A DNA stretch of 64,000 nucleotides from positions 558,001-622,000 of the forward strand of contig RSEE01000011.1 in the NCBI GenBank assembly GCA_003971905.1, read 5' to 3'. Both the position numbers and the translations under genes were made by a program. This document shows, in pieces, positions 33,766 to 44,804 of this stretch (position 1 is its first letter; every line of letters begins with the position of its first letter). Origin of the DNA: Moniliella sp. 'wahieum' (lineage: Eukaryota > Basidiomycota > Moniliellomycetes > Moniliellales > Moniliellaceae). The notes below the pieces were generated by a model. That model had not been told where the DNA came from, made no database searches, and was given only the letters and a program-made list of their open reading frames with translations.

Positions 33766-35707
33766 TTACCGCATGAGTTGTTCCCGAGATGGCGAGTAAG
33801 GATAGAGGTCATTTCCGTAAGCCTGGGAGTATCCAGTCGACTGCTCCGACGCATCCAGCGGAGCGAGAGAATCGCCCAAGTCACCCAGGTGAGAGTGGCT
33901 TGAAGGCGGCGCAAGGTATGCTTCAGAAGCAGAGTCCGGAATGGCTCGACTGGCCGCAGGGATCAGCTGCGTGTCGCTCCGGTTATCGTCGAGCAGGCTC
34001 TGGCGGTCCTGCTGCAACCGTTTTCTGGGTCGCCAGTACCGCCGGCACAATCTCGGGTCCGTACATATCGGTAAGCTTGGACATAAAGTCCTGCTGGATC
34101 CGAGCAACCGTGGTAGAATTAAGACGATAGGCAGGGGGGGTGAGACCCTTTCCGAAACGATAGGTGATGTGGTTGGATGACAAGAGTGAAACTACAATCA
34201 GGACAAGGTGCGGGCCGACGAGTGAGAAAGAACAGGTGTAGATGTACCGCAAGGCCATGCGTTCAAACCGTGTCATCCGCCCTTTGCACCCGGGAAGAGC
34301 AGAACGGGCATAACACAGGCTGCTCTCGCTGGCCTCGATTGTAGGGTTGAACCAGCCACAACAGGTTAGCGTGTTTTGCACCATCCTGCGGCCGTCCACA
34401 CCAAGGGAACGAGACCAGGCCTCGTTCATTTTCCCTTCGAGGTTAAAGGTGTGCCGCTTGTAGGCAATGTATCCGGGCGCGACAAGGAAGGCAAAGCAGA
34501 TCCAGTGGAGGAGGGTCCAAACAGCAAGGAAAGCACGGTTGTTGAGCAGGATCCCCGCCCATCCGATGATTGATGTGGTAAACATCAAAGACGCGGCGGT
34601 AGTGCCGAGAATGAGTTCAGTATGATTGACGGTCCGCACAATGTCCGAGCGAGCCCATACGTTGGTCCAGGTAAGAATGGTGCCTACCAGCCCACCAATG
34701 GAGATCAGGGTCAGCAACGTATTGGCACCAAAAAGGGCCCACTTGAACTTGTTCCAGCGGAGACGGCGTTTGCCCTTTCCGTCTGAATCGCGGGCAAAGA
34801 CGCTGTTCATGAGGCGATGGACAAAGTTGGGCTCTTCTTGCGTGTCGGGGTCGTCCTTGTAAGTGTCAAGCACTTCTTTAGCCGTCACACTAAACACAGT
34901 CCGGTGCCGTAGGCCAGCCTCTTGCGCGGCGGGGGTTGCGCCCGATGCAAAGCCGAGGTTGACTCCATCGTCGTCTTCAAATCCACCCGCCCAAGACTGA
35001 ATGGCCACCGCCGTTCGGACCCCATGCATCCCTCCCCCGCCTTGCTTAGGCAATGCGATGGAATTGAGATGCGAATGCGACCGGAGCGAAGGGGTAGGAG
35101 AACGGTGCCCGCCCAAGGTCGGGAGATCAAGGGTGCCGTCCTCTTCTGCAGCAAGTTGCTGAAGAGTGGGCTTGGGCGTGTTCTTGGAAGCAGCCAAATT
35201 GGCCGAGAGGGTGGACCAGCGGCTGGGATCGCCCCTACGGAAGGCACCCGCACCAAACGTGCTTCCCCGAGGAGTGGCAGGTGCGCTGGCACCAAATTCC
35301 TCATCCTCTCCGATTGCTTCGTAGTGGCTCCTCCGCTGCTGGTCAACGTAGGGCGACGAACCACGGTGGCGACGGGAGCCAAGACGGTGCATCCGGCCAA
35401 TCTTGCCGGGGAGATAGTGGCTCGCGAGCGACAGAGGCCCGTCATTGGTTCCGAGATTGGGGCTGGGAAGGGGGCTGGTGAGTGGACTGGCGGAGGGAGA
35501 GGGAGTGAAGGCCCGGCCGTAAGAGAAGCGCTGGGTTAGACCATCTGTGGTGGTGAGGTACGGATCGGCCGAACCCGCATCAACCGGGGGACTGAGGGGC
35601 TGCGTGGCAAAAATCTTGGGGCCGGTAGGAGAGGTGGACAGGTGGGGCACTTCGGAGGGGAAATGGTCCGCCTCAGGCGTCGTGGGTTGGGCAAAGGGAT
35701 ATGACAT
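33766..35707 (-). CDS. Tetraspanin of the fungal Tsp2 type
   Basis: This is the longest nearly unbroken frame in the window. About 260 hydrophilic, serine/proline-rich residues precede four membrane segments. These are FKWALFGANTLLTLISIGGL, then LGTTAASLMFTTSIIGWAGI, LAVWTLLHWICFAFLVAPGY, and a last span near 34170-34240 (SLVGPHLVLIVVSLLSS). Between spans three and four is a loop carrying TLTCCGWFNP and, further on, two more cysteines (SLCYARSALPGCKG), which is the tetraspanin CCG large-loop signature. The real start is the ATG at 35707 (MSYPFAQPTTPEADHF). One frame break near 34000 leads into the C-terminal tail ending QLMR at 33766. Basidiomycete Tsp2 proteins have this long N-terminal extension. 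Tetraspanins organise plasma-membrane domains. Confidence 0.85.
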
Positions 35708-36521
35708 GCCCAAGAAGCGGGTAGAGAACGTGGATGGGGAGGTGGCTCAATAGGGTGGCAGAGAGGAAGGTGGGGGGGACGAAGTGCGTGGGCAGAAGGC
35801 AGCCAGCGACTGGTGAGGTGGAGGATGGCCCACCGGCAATCTCCGCCAGTGCCCCGCCTCCTCCGCTGCTTAAGCTGGCCCCTGTTCTGCCTGGGAAGTC
35901 AAGCTTCCAGCTTCTGTCCAGCTTCAGGTGCAGGAGCATGGCCATTAGCTAGCCGGGAACATCACTGGTCCGGTCACTGGCCACCAAGCCACGGCCGAGG
36001 AAGCGCAGAGCACGAGGCCTAGTTTCACCCACAATCTCAGCGAAACGGCCCCCGTGCCCGTTCTCAGCAGATCTGCAGCCAGGCACCCCGGGTGAGCGCG
36101 GTCAGCGGCTCAGCGCCATAGCCTGCATATAGCATAGCCCTCCTGAGTCCTGATCCCATAGCGCTTCGCGGCGGAAGGGCACGCGAGACTGGTGTGGTGC
36201 CGGCCTGGCCCAACGCCGCCCGCGGCAGCACAGCCACCAGGCCCCGAAGCGCCCCCGCGCCCCCATTGATGTGGCTGGGAATGCAGCCCAGGAGCGGTCT
36301 CTCTCCATCACACACACTACTGAGTCCTTTAGAGCTTTGGGCCACGTCTGAGGCCTGACGCGGCTCTGGGCCGCTGCCGCCGCCCGATGGGACGGATGCA
36401 CTGATGCATGGAAGGACTGCCCTTGCAAGATTCACGCATCGGAGACAGTCCACATGCATCATGCATCACATGTCACAGCTGAAAAATGTCGCTGTATAGT
36501 CGAGGAAAGACGAGTAGCACC

Positions 36522-36572
36522 AAGTACTCAGTTGAGTACGTTGAGTACTCAAGTTGAGTGAGTACTCAGGTA
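36522..36572. repeat. AGTACTC short repeat
   Basis: Three AGTACT sites alternate with ttgag spacers (caagtactcagttgagtacg, then ttgagtactcaagttgag). The array resembles the other palindrome-based arrays in this region. Confidence 0.8.
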
Positions 36573-36720
36573 GGTAAAAGATTCGTTGGTAGTGAGTACG
36601 AGTAGACGTAGAGGAGAGTAACTAGTAACATCATGGCTAGAAGGGAGACATGGGAAAAAGTTGAAGCACTACTGGATTATCTAGCAAGAGGGTCGTGGCG
36701 CGTGACGCCTGGTCAATGGT

Positions 36721-36747
36721 CGCCGGTCACCGGTCACCGGTCATTCG
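36721..36747. repeat. ACCGGTC heptamer repeat
   Basis: Two complete ACCGGT palindromes and a diverged GCCGGT lie at exact seven-base spacing (cgccggtcaccggtcaccgg then tcattcg). Similar sites occur near 27870 and 37157. Confidence 0.85.
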
Positions 36748-36990
36748 TCCTCGTCCTTGTCATGCGCTTCGCTCGTCGCGCGTCGATGGATCGATCATAC
36801 AATGCAGGATGATGTCGATGATGTGCATGATGGGCATGATGCATGATGCATCGAGAGCCACCCACCGATCACCGCATGATGTACCCGTTCAGGCCAACCC
36901 TATTTGTTTCTTTGTTGCTGGGGCCTACAAGTGATTTGCGTTTGGCGATCGGTGGCCGGTGGTAGGTGGGTGGATTTCTACCCATTTGCG

Positions 36991-37078
36991 AAGAGCTTCA
37001 AGCTTCAAGAGCTTCAAGCTTCCAGCTTCAAGCTTCAAGAGCTTCAAGCTTCCAGCTTCAAGCTTCAAGGTTCAAGCT
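36991..37078. repeat. AAGCTTC heptamer array with higher-order repeat
   Basis: About twelve agcttca units make up this stretch, with agagcttca and agcttcc variants recurring in the same order twice. This gives a higher-order unit of about 37 bases. The same heptamer occurs in at least eight other places in the window. Confidence 0.9.
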
Positions 37079-37184
37079 GAGTAGCTTCAAACTCCTAAGT
37101 TGAATCAATCAATCAGCGCCCGACCTCAGGGGCCTGTGCCTCAGGTATCAGCACGTCACCGGTCACCCTCTCAGACCTTCAGAT

Positions 37185-37244
37185 ATCTCAGACTTACTCG
37201 TGAGGCTCATGCGCATCTCAGACTTACTCGTGAGGTTCATGCGC
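37185..37244. repeat. 30-base tandem duplication
   Basis: Two adjacent copies of a 30-base unit (37185-37214 and 37215-37244) differ at a single base, C to T, at the 22nd position. It does not fit the palindrome pattern of its neighbours. Confidence 0.9.
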
Positions 37245-37537
37245 ACTAGCGAAGTTACTAGTTACTATTAGTGACTTATGACTGTCATAGTCACTAGCGT
37301 TGAGCCACCGGCTGGCTCGTGCTCTGGCCAACGTCCCTTCTGTTCCTCCTCGGGCCCTCGGGCCTAGGAGTTCCGTTCTTCTCTCTGCTGTTTTTTCCTT
37401 GTTCCGCAGCTTAGCCCCTGGTGGCGACTCCCTGCTTGATGTTCCTCTGTAGGCGTTTCTGGTTGGCTTAGATCATTACCACCACCAATGGGTTGCAGGT
37501 CTCATCAATTAGTGACTTTCACTGAGGGACAGCTTGG

Positions 37538-37578
37538 ATGATCGATGATCGATGATCGATGGTCTCGACGATCGATGT
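37538..37578. repeat. ATCGATG heptamer repeat
   Basis: Three ATCGAT palindromes sit at exact seven-base spacing (atcgatgatcgatgatcgat), with another near 37571. A shorter version is at 63080-63093 and next to AGCGCT units at 47591. Confidence 0.85.
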
Positions 37579-38202
37579 CGATGAATAAGTATGTCCATTC
37601 CGCCTCCGGTGCCACAAAAAATTGGACCGCGAACTTATCTGTGGTCCCGGTTCCATTATCCGTGTTATGCATGTCATCCGATCGTCAATCTTCACACAGT
37701 CATTCTGCTCCTGTTGCCTTTTTTTGACGTTTCCTCCACCAGCTAGTATAAGTCGCCTCTTGTGGAGCGATTACCATTATCCCTCCAACCCACAAGTTGT
37801 TGGCATAGCCTCTCAGTTTTGCGCCACGATTTTCAGTACTCGACAACGTACTCCACTCCACAACACTCAACGCTTGACCTGTGTTCGGGCTATAACGCGT
37901 AACGCCAGAAGCAGACGTCGGGCCACATGTCACTAGTGATCAACGTTACACGTTGCCTTCCCCACCCCCTCCTCAAATTGTACACTCACGCAAAATTGTA
38001 TACTCACTGGCCATCATACTATACTCGTTCTCCTTCTATTCTGAGAGGGGTATTGGCCTGATGGTAAAGCGGTGCCTGGTATAAAAATGTGGAGTAAATT
38101 GGATTTGTGAACATTTCGTCTGCTTAGCTCAGCCCCGCTGGTCCTTTCTAGCTTCGATTGCTGGACGTGGCGAGCAAGTGGAGCTCCTGGATGGTAACGA
38201 CG

Positions 38203-39033
38203 ATGGCCAACGAGTACGGGAACGGGAGTGCAAGTGGAAGTGGGGGTATTGGAGACAACGGGACGGGAAGCGGGTCCGGCCTGATGGGTCTTAGCGACAC
38301 ACCAGCCAACAATACACCTTCTCTGGGGTGCTCCACCACCTCCAATCCGAATGGCGGCAATACGAGCGCGAACGCAACGAGTGGGAGATTGAACGCGCTG
38401 AGATGCGAGCCCGCATTGCCCTGCTCGAAGGGGAACGAGCCAGTATGGAGAATGCCAAGACCGATCTGATGCGCCGTGTTAAGATGCTCGAGTTTGCGCT
38501 CCGCCAGGAACGGGCGCGCTACCTCGTTGCGGCCGCGGGCGCCACACAAGATTCAGGCCCCGCTTCCCCCGTCTCCCCCTCCGAGGGACACTCTAACGAC
38601 CATCCCGACGAACCCCACGAGGAGGAGGAACACCCTCCTCACCCGATTCACGCTCAGATCGCCAACATCCTTCCTCTCGCCCGCTCTCGTCACGCGGGTC
38701 TCGCCCCGGTCGGCGCTCGGCGCCGCCCCTCTGGTTCCAGCGTGCTGCTAGCCCAGAAAGACCCTAAGTCCAAAGCGCGAAGCAGGGACTTTATGCAGCA
38801 GTATGTCCTCCTCTTACCTTGTCTACCCCATCTTGTTAGGCATTGGGCTAATCCAACCCAGATGTCTACAGGAGATCAATTACCTTACCAGTGCTAGTGC
38901 ACTAACCCACTCCCCGACCATGGGACCGAGTCGATGTTGGGATTACCTCTTTTTCTCAGCTGGGACAAGCCCCGCGGCCACGGCGCGTCATGGAAGAAGA
39001 GCTGAGGCACCCTCAGGAGCGTCAAGAATTTGA
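38203..39033 (+). pseudogene. Striatin N-terminal fragment without WD40 repeats
   Basis: The product begins MANEYGNGSASGSGGIGD and, after a frame break near 38320, reads LHHLQSEWRQYERERNEWEI and later KTDLMRRVKMLEFALRQERA. That is the caveolin-binding and coiled-coil region of striatins (the STRIPAK scaffold that binds PP2A). An intron of about 61 bases (38802-38862) joins ARSRDFMQQ to CLQEINYLTSAS, the conserved block that follows the coiled coil in fungal striatins. Then the frame ends at 39033, and I can find no WD40 repeat in the next 1.5 kb in any frame. A full fungal striatin is over 700 residues, so about two thirds is missing. It is a truncated copy, or a rearrangement or misassembly has removed the rest. 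Confidence 0.75.
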
Positions 39034-40572
39034 TCCTCCTCATTCGCCTGTCCGGAATGAGACGTTGGTGTAGCGATGGCAACGATGCGTCTCACTCGAC
39101 GATTTAGGGGAGGCAAGCCAAGGCCCATCAATCATTCGCCTATATCCAATGCTTCCTGGTCTCCATGTTTTACCGCATTTGCTTGCTTGTGTTCGTCGAG
39201 GACTTTCCCTCCTGGTAACGAGGGACAAGGTCATTGAACCTTGTTCTGGCCTGCGTTACCCACCTCCCGTTATACTCATCGATCCGCTTCCTGCTAACCA
39301 TCTTACCTCAACGACAACCAGGGATATAGGTTTTCTTCGAGGAAAAGTCCTATATTGCTCACGTTAGCGTTATCCCAAGATTCGGCATCCATAGGAACGG
39401 AAATGCTCTGTATGTGATTTTGTGGGCGAAGTCGGGAAAGGCAAAGTCATAACTTGGTGGGAGAAACAATGCTATACCTGCGCAACCAATGGATCACAAC
39501 TCAGAGCTGCATGAGTAGAGTGGACGTTCACGTTTGACTCTGCTGACGATAACTACGGGTATACATCCAAATACCATAATGGGGTATTATCCGCATACCA
39601 TGCCTCCAAGTCAAAGCCCCCTCTTTCTTCAATGGTCTTATTTGTTTCGCTGGAAAGCCCAAAATGGTTCTCCTCTCGAAGAGAAAGACAGAGATATGAT
39701 AGACAGCTAGGGCCAAGTTTTCAAGGTACATCTAATCTTGTACCCACAGTATCTATATCACAGTACCCAGGTGGGTGTCGTCAGAGAGACTAAAATAGCG
39801 CGGGCAGCATCAGTGTGATCAGTGTTACTATCGAAGCAATCATATACAGGTAACGTTAATTTAACGCAATATCGGACCGCTTCCTGCTGGGGCGTCCATC
39901 GCTCATGGTGCCTGTGCACTCTCCCATACGAGATCCCTCCTTGTGCGGAGGGCTGAGGCGCTGGCTCACCAGTCGGTAATCGTTTTGGCATTCTCATCGT
40001 CTTGCGGCGCGAATGAAAGCAGAGTGCACACTTTACAGCTAGGACGATTAGGACCTTTTGTCCCGCCGCTTGAACAGATGCGCGGTTTGGGATGCTCGGT
40101 ACAATCATTAATCAGTACTCAGTGGGCAACTATATCCGGTGGGCAAAAGAACTTGAAACATAATATTCCCTTTATTACCTCCCTGTGCCCTCTAACAGGT
40201 TTTAGTGCTTTAGTTCGCTTTTTCATTCGGAATTCAGTGCAGGTGTATGGTGCAGGTAAACCTGGAGTCCTAGTGGCCCTCGAGGACGATACAATCGCAC
40301 TGTTGTGGTGGTGGTCTATTGAAGCCAGCCAGGAACGCTTATAGAGGAACATGATGCTCCTGCATCAAGCACAGCCAATCGCTGCCAGGGCCTAGGCTGT
40401 GCGACAGACGCAATAAGACAACGGAACACGACATTATAGTAGGCCTAAAAAGAGAGACTGAAGGGGGGCACCTAATAAGTATAAAGAGAGTCTTCCAGCA
40501 TCGTAGTGCACATCTAGTTTCCATTCCTATCATATCTCACATCAGCCCGCCACGTTCCAAGTGCTTGAATAT
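39034..40572. other. 1.5 kb intergenic region, no recognised gene
   Basis: I see nothing identifiable. The composition is less GC-rich than the flanking genes. It is where the missing striatin WD40 region would be expected, and it does not contain it. Confidence 0.45.
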
Positions 40573-42430
40573 ATGACACTACGCGTCAACAAAGAAGCCT
40601 TGCGTATGGCCTTGGCCGACCCGAGTGAGGTAGTTCTACCCCCCTTCCCCTGCGAACTCAGGGAGACGTACGAAGGCCTTCAAGTCCCCTTTGACGTATG
40701 TGATGCGTTGGAGCCATCTTTCACTGTTTACCAAACGGCCTACGGGAGGAAAGGGTAGCATTCTACGGTCCCGACGGCGTTGCTTGGATCAGCCGTTCGC
40801 ACACCTTCCCTGCCGCATGGCCGCGCTTGCTACGGGAGGCAACCTTGCCCGAGGGCCAAGCCTTCCCCCCCGGGTCTGAGCAAAGAAGAATCAGCAGAAG
40901 GGTGGAAGGCATTGCAAACTCATATCGAGCGCTTGGCTCTGCACCCAGCTCCCCTTGGGGAAAAAGAGAAGAAGCGAATTCTAGAAGAACGTATTCGTGA
41001 CAAGCAAAGTCAACTATGGGGTTCGTCGAACGAATCTCCCCTTCCTTCCCCGTTTCTGCTTCTCTCGATGAGGAAGGGGAGGATGTGACCCTAGTTCTGG
41101 CTCATGGAGCAGGGATGGTCAAAGAGGTACGTTTGTGGGCCTTTAATCTCTCTTCTATATAATGGGTAATTTAGGGGGCATCGCATCTGAACAGACTCTG
41201 ATCTCCATTATGCAGATTTTCGAGCCTTTTCTGTGCATGTTGGTTCACCGTCTGCACGGCAACAAGGTGAAGATTCGCGACATTTGGACTATAGACAACC
41301 TCATATCGGGTGAGGCGGCGGATCTGAATCGTGAAGGTAGCGCACATGGTCGTAAGTCCAGATTTTTTCGGACCTAAAATGCTGTATGGTACGGAAACAG
41401 TCAGTACTGTACTAACAGAGAAGATTATTGTCCTGAAAACAGTTGTTTTTTGGCCGGATCTGTGCCGTGACTACATCCAGTTTGGGACCATTACCTCCCC
41501 CCATCCGATAAATGGTCACCCCAAGTCCTGCCTCGCCTTGCGTCTGATCGCCCTCGTCCGCGCACTATCTTTGTCGGCCATAGTATGGGTGGCGCACTAG
41601 GGGGGATGGCACTAAACGTTCGTCCAGATCTGTTCCACACTGGTATCTTGTTCGATCCTGTTTACAATATGCCACCTTTCTATGCTGTGCGGGATATACC
41701 ACCTCTTCTTAACGAAGAATTGGAAGAGATCCCGCGTGGCCTACCCATTTGGACGAGCTTAGAACGAGGGCTTACCAAGCTGGCCCACTTGGTGCGTAAA
41801 CGACGTGATCTGTTTCCTAATCAGCAAATGGCAGAGAGCGCCATCCGTCGCGCCTATCCGAATTGGACTGAAGAGGCGATTGCTATTTATCTCCGCTTCG
41901 CCTTTTCCTTTCGCCCTGATGGTGTAGCCCTGAACAACAACAAGATGGCCGAAGCCGAAGTCTACGCGGCAGGATGGCCCAGTGTCTATGTCCATCTGGC
42001 TAACACCAGTGGGCGCTTCGGTGCGTTTCATCCCCCCGCTCAGGGCCGACTGTACGTTCTTTGTGGTACCGATTATCCTGTGCACGATACGCCCTTTCCC
42101 TTTTTCACTCGCGTCCGTGCTTTCCCCCTCAACGCGTCCCACTTACCCGCCATGCCCTTGAAACTCCAACGGTCCAATGGAGAGAAGATGCGTACCGCAC
42201 TCACTCAGGCTAACCTGGCCCGCTACCCAAGTGATCCACCCTTTAAAGACTGGCCCACTCTGTTGCAGTACCTTCCTATCCGTGGAGAGGCTGTGCTCGT
42301 TGAGGGGGCCCAGCATATGATGCCCCAAATCCACCCGGATCTCTGTGCGGATATGGCGAGTCAGTGGCTGGAGGAGGCCTTGCTCTTCCCCCTGTCCAAA
42401 GAGAGTGAGTGGTCTGAAGCGCGACTCTAG
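40573..42430 (+). CDS. Alpha/beta hydrolase family protein
   Basis: The fold is shown by LVLAHGAGMVKE near 41092-41126, which is the strand-loop before the first helix, and by the nucleophile elbow GHSMGGALGGMALNVRPDLF near 41575, with serine in G-H-S-M-G. The long single frame 41585-42430 carries the cap region and the likely catalytic histidine in VEGAQHMMPQIHPDLC near 42310. The start is uncertain; I use the ATG at 40573 (MTLRVNKEALRMALADP). An intron at 41127-41215 joins MVKE to IFEPFLCMLVHRLHG, and another probably lies between about 41345 and 41442. Frame breaks occur near 40757, 40880, 41025 and 41500. Fungal relatives include epoxide-hydrolase-like and toxin-biosynthesis-associated hydrolases, but the substrate cannot be read from sequence. 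Confidence 0.82.
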
Positions 42431-42924
42431 AGCCTCCTATCACCGCCTCAATTTCGATTTCCCACCACATCAATCAATCTTTCGGGTATAATATATGGAG
42501 CGATTCAAAAGGCGGCTACGCTGTTTTTGCGCGGAGAGGTCATAATGCCACTGTGACCACATTGATCTGATTCCTGAAAGAGCCGCTAACGGGCTCTCTT
42601 ACTCAGTGCTCATATTCCGGTGTAGCTTGGAGTAAGTACGAGAAGATAGAGATGCACAACTGCGTTCTTTCATCTTCTCCAAAGTAAATCCCCTCCTCCT
42701 CTTCTATCCTCTCTCAGGAAGAAGCTGCATACATTCCAACATGTTTTGTTGGGGCACCGTCCACACCCAGACGTGAGCGCCCAGCTGAGCCTCGGCCTCA
42801 GGGGCGACCATCCTCTGACACGTTTTCCTCCGTCGTGGACTACGGAAGAGTTGGCCGAGGGTGAGGCGGTGAGGTGAGCGTTACAAACCAAGTTAGTGGT
42901 CACTACCGACCCCTTTCTGACATC
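42431..42924. other. Intergenic region after the hydrolase gene
   Basis: No gene is supported here. A minus-strand open frame at 42670-42954 has no recognisable motif. This begins a 6 kb gene-poor region that extends to the glucan-synthesis gene. Confidence 0.4.
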
Positions 42925-43390
42925 CATGACTATCATGACGATCATGACTGTCATAGATTAGGACCTTTACTTTGATGTCATAGACATCAAGTAATAACGC
43001 AGCTGTTCTCGATGACGGGGACGGTAGTGATGTCCATGACGTCAGATACGAAATGGATGTCATTGGCGACATGGATACGAGACTCGCTCAGGGTATCAAA
43101 GACATCAGGGAAGGGGAAAACATCAAAGGGTTACGCCCTATCAATGATAGGGTTCACGTCAAATATGTCGGCGATGACAGCACTACCAAAGATGCCTTAG
43201 ACGTCGTGGGTGCCTTAGACGTCGGGGGTGTCATTGACGTGAGTGATACCATAGGGGTAATAGATCTCCAACAATGGCATTGATGTCCCCGGGGACCCCG
43301 ACATCAATGTCTCCGCAGCTTTCCATGGCATCATTGCATCCGCCGATGACACTGTCGACATCGAGGACTATGACTGCTCTCCTGTTGCAT
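42925..43390. repeat. GACATC/GATGTC-rich tract, open over part of its length
   Basis: Hexamers of the form GA(C/T)(A/G)TC, with spacing often a multiple of three, recur through this stretch. A chance frame at 43053-43283 therefore reads as a D-I/V-rich peptide with repeated DV(V/G)G. I think it is a repeat and not a gene. A related tract lies at 47091-47291. Confidence 0.65.
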
Positions 43391-43419
43391 ACACGTTTCT
43401 TTGGGGGACTATAGAATAA

Positions 43420-44760
43420 TAATGGCTAATCCTATAATTAAACCACAAAAAAGGAGATCTGGTATTTGGATAGATTGGTATTGCATATCGTGCCAGGTCA
43501 CCACATGTGTTCGAAGGGTTAGTATCACAGACGCTGCGACGAGGATCAGCGGGTACAGTTGCACCGGAGTCTCAGGGATGGCATCCAGTGAAATGCCCCA
43601 CTGGTTTCACAGTCCGTTAGACAGCTTCTCCACCTGGTTGTATATTCAGCAAATCGAGACAGAGATGAAGGAGGATGGGAATGCGCATCGCCGGAAGGAT
43701 CCTGCCCTCCACGCCGTTGAGGTTGCGGTCATACTCTCCCAGGTTGTGTTTGACAACCTTCTTGTGAAATGAGGCCACACTGACGACACCCAGCGTGGGT
43801 CCGCGGGCCTTACTTACCCAGTGGTGCGTCTCCACCTGCAAGTGGGTTCGGGTAGAAGCGTTCAGAATGTACCGTGAAGAGGAAAGGAACCAATTGAAGA
43901 TACGCACATTAGTTACGATCTCGTAGCGGATGACCGCTATGGCTAGCGTTATTCTTGCCCGTACTTCTTTGCCTAGGCACCCTTTATCATCAGTTGCAGC
44001 ATCGATAACGGTGCCAGGAGGCCTTGGTCTGGCAACGTGACTTTTGGCCCATTCCTGCTCAACCCAACCTTCCTTTCTTCCTTTTGTCAGAGAGAAAGCT
44101 GGGTCTCGAGCGATTCAAGATAGATAGTACATACCGCACAAAGGCACCTAGATGAGACGCTTCCCAAGGAGCCTTCATGGAACGCATGACTAGCTGTTTA
44201 ATGTACTTGCGCTGCAAAACCAAAATGCCTTTAAACGGAAAAAGATGCTGTGGTCAGCCTTAATCATCTGAAGATGAAAAATGGAGGCATACAGACATAG
44301 GGCGGACTTGGCCAACAGCATCTCGAGTCCGCTTTTCTGCGTCTTCATCCTGGCTCGCAGTGGCCTGCGACATGTGGCCGTCCGCGTCATGATCTCATGA
44401 AGAACTTTCCGTTTTGCGCTTTATGGAGTTCATGTTGCATTTCGTTTACCCCACTTACGGCTTCGCGGACGTCTGCGACCTGATCTTGGAGTCGGATCAT
44501 GGCCCTCCACATGGGGTGTCGAGCACGTCATGCTCTGCACAACAGGCGGCTGGCCGAGGCTTGGAAGTCGGCTTGGAGGTGAACAAACGTATAATGGCCG
44601 AGGTGTGCGCGGATGTCGTCCGGCTGGTCCTGGATGCAGTCTGGTTGCCTCGCCCGGCCACTGGCTGTCATCAAAATATCCACATCGGGTGTGATGGGGG
44701 CCATATCGGGACTGGCGGGGTCCGAAAGCGTTCAGACGTTGGAATGAATAAGAGTTGGCC
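43420..44760 (-). CDS. Unknown multi-exon protein with C-terminal membrane segment
   Basis: I do not recognise this family. On the minus strand, plausible exons read RHPMWRAMIRLQDQVADVRE (near 44440-44520), KSGLEMLLAKSALC (44300-44340), ILVLQRKYIKQLVMRSMKAP (44175-44225), FNWFLSSSRYILNASTRTHL (43840-43900), and NLGEYDRNLNGVEGRILPAM followed by LHLCLDLLNIQQVEKLSNGL (43620-43760). The last part has a hydrophobic segment LYPLILVAASVILTLRTHVV near 43500-43570. Good GT-AG introns of 40 to 65 bases separate them. Many short introns contrast with the intron-poor neighbours. The helical, charged composition with a terminal membrane anchor suggests an organelle-membrane protein. Exact ends are uncertain, and this could be a decaying gene within a repeat region. 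Confidence 0.4.
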
Positions 44761-44804
44761 TCGCCTTTAATAACTGCCACTAGTGCTACTAACCATTTGC
44801 ACAT

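Larger units (their letters stand above)
35708..38202. other. 2.5 kb intergenic region dense in short palindromic repeats
   Basis: No gene is supported. The region holds at least six short repeat arrays, listed separately, including AGTACT, ACCGGT, AAGCTT and ATCGAT arrays and a 30-base tandem duplication. Open frames here are short and without motifs. Confidence 0.55.

Noticed and set aside
36991-37078. Regularly spaced repeats that could suggest a CRISPR array
   Set aside because: Units are 7 bases with no unique spacers, and the genome is eukaryotic.
38041-38095. tRNA-like ggcctgatggtaaagcg resembling a D-arm
   Set aside because: No matching T-arm or acceptor stem follows.
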